Positions 61,060 to 64,000 of a stretch of DNA of 64,000 nt are shown piece after piece. Origin of the DNA: Jeotgalicoccus saudimassiliensis (GTDB lineage Bacteria; Bacillota; Bacilli; Staphylococcales; Salinicoccaceae); contig NZ_CCSE01000001.1 in the NCBI RefSeq assembly GCF_000756715.1, positions 1,456,001 through 1,520,000 on the forward strand. The letters run 5' to 3'. Within the stretch, counting starts at the first letter, position 1, and the number at the start of each line of letters is the position of its first letter. The notes below the pieces were generated by a model. That model made no database searches. It was not told the DNA's origin and saw only the letters and a list, made by a program, of their open reading frames with translations. The position numbers and the translations under genes were made by a program.

Positions 61060-61712
61060 TTTATATAATCAGCCAGGATTTCCCGGTAGAACGAGTCTTG
61101 TCCAATCACAACAACACGGTCGCACACTTCTTTAATTTCACTCATATCATGTGAAGTATAAATAATAAGTGTATCGTTATTGACCGCCATTGTTTTTAAA
61201 AACTCTCCAATTTCTATTCGGGATTTCAAATCTATACCTGCCGTCGGTTCATCCAGCAGCAGAAATTCAGGGTCGTTAATTAAACTGATTGCCAGATTTA
61301 ATTTCCGTTTCATTCCACCTGAGAGTTTGTTAACTTTCGTATCATGTCTGTCGAGCTGTATGTTATTCAGGAGTCCTTTTAATTCCGGTAGAGTTTTTTT
61401 GACCGGTGACAGCCTGGCAAAGAATTTCATATTTTCAAGTACAGTCAGATCTTCCCATACAGCGATATCCTGAGGGACATAACCGATTCTTTTTCTGTGT
61501 GCTTTAAAATGCTTCCTGTACGATTTGCCGTTTAAATACACTTCACCGGAGTCCGGTTTAGACAATGTGGCTAAAATCTTCAGGAGAGTTGATTTACCCG
61601 CGCCGTTTTCACCGACGAGACCAATAACTTCTCCGCGTTTTGCCGTCATGCTAAAGTCGTCCAGTACACGACGTCTGCCGTAGCTTTTATTAACCGACTT
61701 AACTTCGAGCAT
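61056..61712 (-). CDS. ABC-2 exporter ATPase
   Basis: This 218-residue ATPase of the DrrA/CcmA (ABC-2) class has Walker A GENGAGKST, Q-loop VPQDI, signature LSGGMKRKLNLA, Walker B LLLDEPTAGID and the switch His in TSHDM. ATG 61712 follows GGAGGG and overlaps the permease gene by 14 bases. It is the third gene of a permease-permease-ATPase operon. It lacks the C-terminal extension of some drug-resistance ATPases. The substrate is unknown. Confidence 0.92.
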   Translation of the reverse strand: MLEVKSVNKSYGRRRVLDDFSMTAKRGEVIGLVGENGAGKSTLLKILATLSKPDSGEVYLNGKSYRKHFKAHRKRIGYVPQDIAVWEDLTVLENMKFFARLSPVKKTLPELKGLLNNIQLDRHDTKVNKLSGGMKRKLNLAISLINDPEFLLLDEPTAGIDLKSRIEIGEFLKTMAVNNDTLIIYTSHDMSEIKEVCDRVVVIGQDSFYREILADYIK

Positions 61713-62823
61713 TACTATCCCTCCACATCCAAACAAACATCAGCAGTATAAGTATAATCAGCCATGGAATGTTTAAATTATTTTCTGTAAAAATCCGTAC
61801 CGGATGAAGTGCCGAAATGACATGTATCCCTGTAACGGAAATAATGACCGGCATTGCAACATGGAGTACAAGAACAGTCATTGCCACCGCAATTGCCAGC
61901 TGATAGAGCTTTACCGGTGTGCTCACGGCTGATGCAAGCAGAAAAGCGATGCTGTTAACAACAATTCTGTACATAACGAGTGACAGCAGACTGATATCCG
62001 CCGACAGCTTGTCACTGATTATCATCCAGGTAATGCCGTCTATGACCAGCATCAGGCCGGTCATCAATACGAAGGTCAGTATCATAAATGACTTGTAGGA
62101 ATACTTCATAAACGTAAATCTGACACCTGCTCCACCGACGGTTTCACGTGTAACAAAGTCGAATGTAAAAATGGTAATAATCAGCGTAATATAGGCCCAT
62201 ACCGCCCATGGGTTTAAACCTGTCTGTTCCTCTGTGTCCGTCCGTTCACCGTGGAAATAAAACACCTGTTGCACGAGATTTGTACCGGTCTCAATACGCT
62301 CGCGTTCAGCAGCAATTTCCTCACCCGACACTTCATTTTCAGCAAGCATCTCTTCCTGCATATTCATTACAAAATCAACTGTGCCGTATGCTCCCATCCG
62401 TTCCTGGATGACCGATGCCGCAAGTTCTTTTGCCGGTTCATAATAAATCGAACGATCTGTAAAATACGTCTCTATTAAGTTTCTCCGCTTTACGTCACGC
62501 ACTTTTTCTTCATAGTCTTCCGGTAAGATGAATACACTGTCCAGCTGATATTGTTCAAGCTCTCTTAACACAGCCTGACTTTCTGTGTCATCAAATACTT
62601 CAACGTCCATAAACTCGCTGCCGGCAAGTCCTTCTGCAAAATAATCCGCTTCAGCACTCTGTTCATGGACAATAACCGCAACAGGCACCCTGAAATCATC
62701 GCTGGTATTATTAAATACTGCTGATGCTGCAAGCGTCAAAAAGAGTGGCAGTGTAAGCCATATCAGTATTTTCGGCAGCCGGCGTTTTATAAGCAGCCAT
62801 CTTGCATAGATCATATCAGTCAT
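61699..62823 (-). CDS. ABC-2 exporter permease (second)
   Basis: This 374-residue permease has one N-terminal helix (LIWLTLPLFLTLAASAV), an extracytoplasmic domain of about 180 residues, and five or six C-terminal helices. This ABC2_membrane_3-like architecture is seen in YhgE/LnrMN-type exporters. It overlaps the preceding permease by four bases. With its partner it should form a heterodimer for export of a lipid-like compound or antibiotic. Confidence 0.82.
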   Translation of the reverse strand: MTDMIYARWLLIKRRLPKILIWLTLPLFLTLAASAVFNNTSDDFRVPVAVIVHEQSAEADYFAEGLAGSEFMDVEVFDDTESQAVLRELEQYQLDSVFILPEDYEEKVRDVKRRNLIETYFTDRSIYYEPAKELAASVIQERMGAYGTVDFVMNMQEEMLAENEVSGEEIAAERERIETGTNLVQQVFYFHGERTDTEEQTGLNPWAVWAYITLIITIFTFDFVTRETVGGAGVRFTFMKYSYKSFMILTFVLMTGLMLVIDGITWMIISDKLSADISLLSLVMYRIVVNSIAFLLASAVSTPVKLYQLAIAVAMTVLVLHVAMPVIISVTGIHVISALHPVRIFTENNLNIPWLIILILLMFVWMWRDSNARS

Positions 62824-64000
62824 AATAATCCACGCTCCTTTAAGACAGCCAGTACTAAAAATAAGCCCGAAACACCAGCAAGTGTCAGTATCATAACGTC
62901 AGTTTCCATCGTAAACCGGCCGTTTAAAATAATCTCTTCCATCCACGATAATCCCTGGTAGCTGTACATATATTCAAATATCCGGTCCATATACAACGGG
63001 AAATAGATTCTGGGAATAATGCTCCCTGCAAATAATATAATCAATATCTGGAATGCCAGCTGTGCAACGATACCCAGTTTAAACGACGGAATGAGCCAGT
63101 CGATAATAACCATAATGATTACCGTCGTATATATATGGAGCACAATTAAAACGAGCAGCCGTATCATATTTTCAAAATCCAGTTCAATACCGCCGAAAAA
63201 CAGAACCCAAAATGTTATAAAGGCTGATGCAGCCGTGACAAGCGTGCCGACAGTCAGTACTTTTGCTGCACCGCGGGAGAGGTAAGTGACACCGAACACT
63301 TGCATGCGGTCTTCGAGATTGCTGCTCACGTCACGCATTAACGCTGTATAGAGCATATACACCCAGAGTGTCATAATGATAAACAGCGCATTTACGATAA
63401 AATACAGATTCCCCGCACTGACATTCTGGGTTCTCTCATGTTCATCCATTAAGGTTCCACTTGAAAGCACCTGAATAAACTGGCTGACAAACTCCTGAAA
63501 AATCAATTCATGACGCTCTTCATCATTCATACCAAATTCTTTTGCGTAGTGGTTAATTGTTAATATTCCCGCCTGTGAGTTTCTGATATGCCTCACGACC
63601 GTGTCAATCACGCTGCTGATGACATAACTTTCAAGCTTCATATCGGGATTACCAACGACAACCAATTCACTGGATTCCCCCTGCATCATTCTTTCCGTAA
63701 ATTTCCCGGGGAATATTATATAAGAGACCAGCTCATTATTTTCGATCATCATTTCTGCATCCGCTTCTGACAGTACCGTCATCTCAAATCCGTCTGCAAC
63801 ATCGGCCGAATCGGCAAGTGCAGATACAATCATTTCCGTCTCTTCGCTGTCATCTAAATTGACGAGACCGACAGACATTTTATCCGGATCATCAAACGAC
63901 AGAAATGAACTCAGCATCCAGATCACAAGACTCAGAAAAATGACCGGTGAAATGAAAATAAGAGGAAGTGTCAGCCACTTCCTCCTAAGTCTGCTGATGT
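62820..64000 (-). CDS. ABC-2 exporter permease (first), N-terminus beyond window
   Basis: The frame stays open to the right edge. Upstream of the internal GTG 63926 it reads ISRLRRKWLTLPLIFISPVI, a normal start of the first helix for this family, so GTG 63926 is not the true start and the gene is partial. The visible part (about 393 residues) has helix 1, an extracytoplasmic domain (about 150 residues) and a block of five helices, parallel to the next gene. The three-gene set recalls the linearmycin-resistance transporter LnrLMN in composition, not in gene order. Confidence 0.8.
   Translation of the reverse strand, partial: ISRLRRKWLTLPLIFISPVIFLSLVIWMLSSFLSFDDPDKMSVGLVNLDDSEETEMIVSALADSADVADGFEMTVLSEADAEMMIENNELVSYIIFPGKFTERMMQGESSELVVVGNPDMKLESYVISSVIDTVVRHIRNSQAGILTINHYAKEFGMNDEERHELIFQEFVSQFIQVLSSGTLMDEHERTQNVSAGNLYFIVNALFIIMTLWVYMLYTALMRDVSSNLEDRMQVFGVTYLSRGAAKVLTVGTLVTAASAFITFWVLFFGGIELDFENMIRLLVLIVLHIYTTVIIMVIIDWLIPSFKLGIVAQLAFQILIILFAGSIIPRIYFPLYMDRIFEYMYSYQGLSWMEEIILNGRFTMETDVMILTLAGVSGLFLVLAVLKERGLL

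Noticed and set aside
63900-63926. GTG 63926 as the start of the last permease gene
   Set aside because: The frame continues upstream to the window edge with a normal first-helix sequence, so the gene is partial and starts outside.
1-64000. tRNA, rRNA, prophage or conjugative element
   Set aside because: I saw no tRNA-like cloverleaf, rRNA segment, integrase other than the IS3 transposase, or phage structural gene.

Overview
The window looks like chromosomal DNA of a low-GC Gram-positive coccus of the family Staphylococcaceae. A Jeotgalicoccus/Salinicoccus-type relative fits better than Staphylococcus aureus itself. The reasons are strong AGGAGG-type ribosome binding sites with ATG, GTG and TTG starts, a candidate sigma-B promoter, a Fur box of the Bacillota type, FMN and TPP riboswitches, an arsRBC set with plasmid pI258-like proteins, and a secreted protein resembling staphylococcal IsaB. 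The genus is an inference. I saw no rRNA, tRNA, CRISPR array or prophage.

Layout, 1-12.6 kb: a four-gene operon (GNAT acyltransferase, enolase-superfamily racemase, YkvI-like carrier, M20 hydrolase) matches the N-succinyl route that turns D-amino acids into L-amino acids. It is followed by arsRBC (minus), a MATE exporter, a 31-residue membrane peptide behind a candidate sigma-B promoter, an aldehyde dehydrogenase/DUF779 pair and a SulP/universal stress pair. 12.7-25.8 kb: an RND exporter, then a Fur-controlled locus in which two paralogous gene pairs are arranged as mirror images around one divergent promoter, the right arm running into a FecCD-type ferric-siderophore ABC transporter. Next come five 41-bp tandem repeats and the FMN-riboswitch rib operon (ribD-E-BA-H plus an extra deaminase).

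25.9-41.7 kb: a TcuA/FrdA-like flavoprotein with a convergent LysR gene, a two-domain PPK2 enzyme, glutamine synthetase without glnR, pterin-family enzymes, an atypical pyruvate-kinase-like protein, GltS, and the TPP-riboswitch ykoEDC thiamine/HMP uptake operon. 41.7-43.2 kb: an intact IS3/IS150-type insertion sequence sits in the loop of what was the ykoEDC terminator.

43.2-64 kb: several SDR and aldo/keto reductases, the IsaB-like protein, a TetR gene, a DASS carrier, a CitA/CitB-type two-component system next to a tctCBA tripartite tricarboxylate transporter and a PrpB-type lyase (with a candidate cre site over the tctC promoter), glutathione peroxidase, a second RND exporter, dihydrofolate reductase, and an ABC-2 exporter whose first permease gene runs off the right edge.

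The best candidate for an undescribed system is the mirror-image A-B / B-A locus at 15.8-18.4 kb. It encodes two protein families with fixed His/Trp motifs and no visible amidotransferase cysteine. Both arms share one Fur box, and the right arm is translationally coupled to a siderophore-binding lipoprotein.
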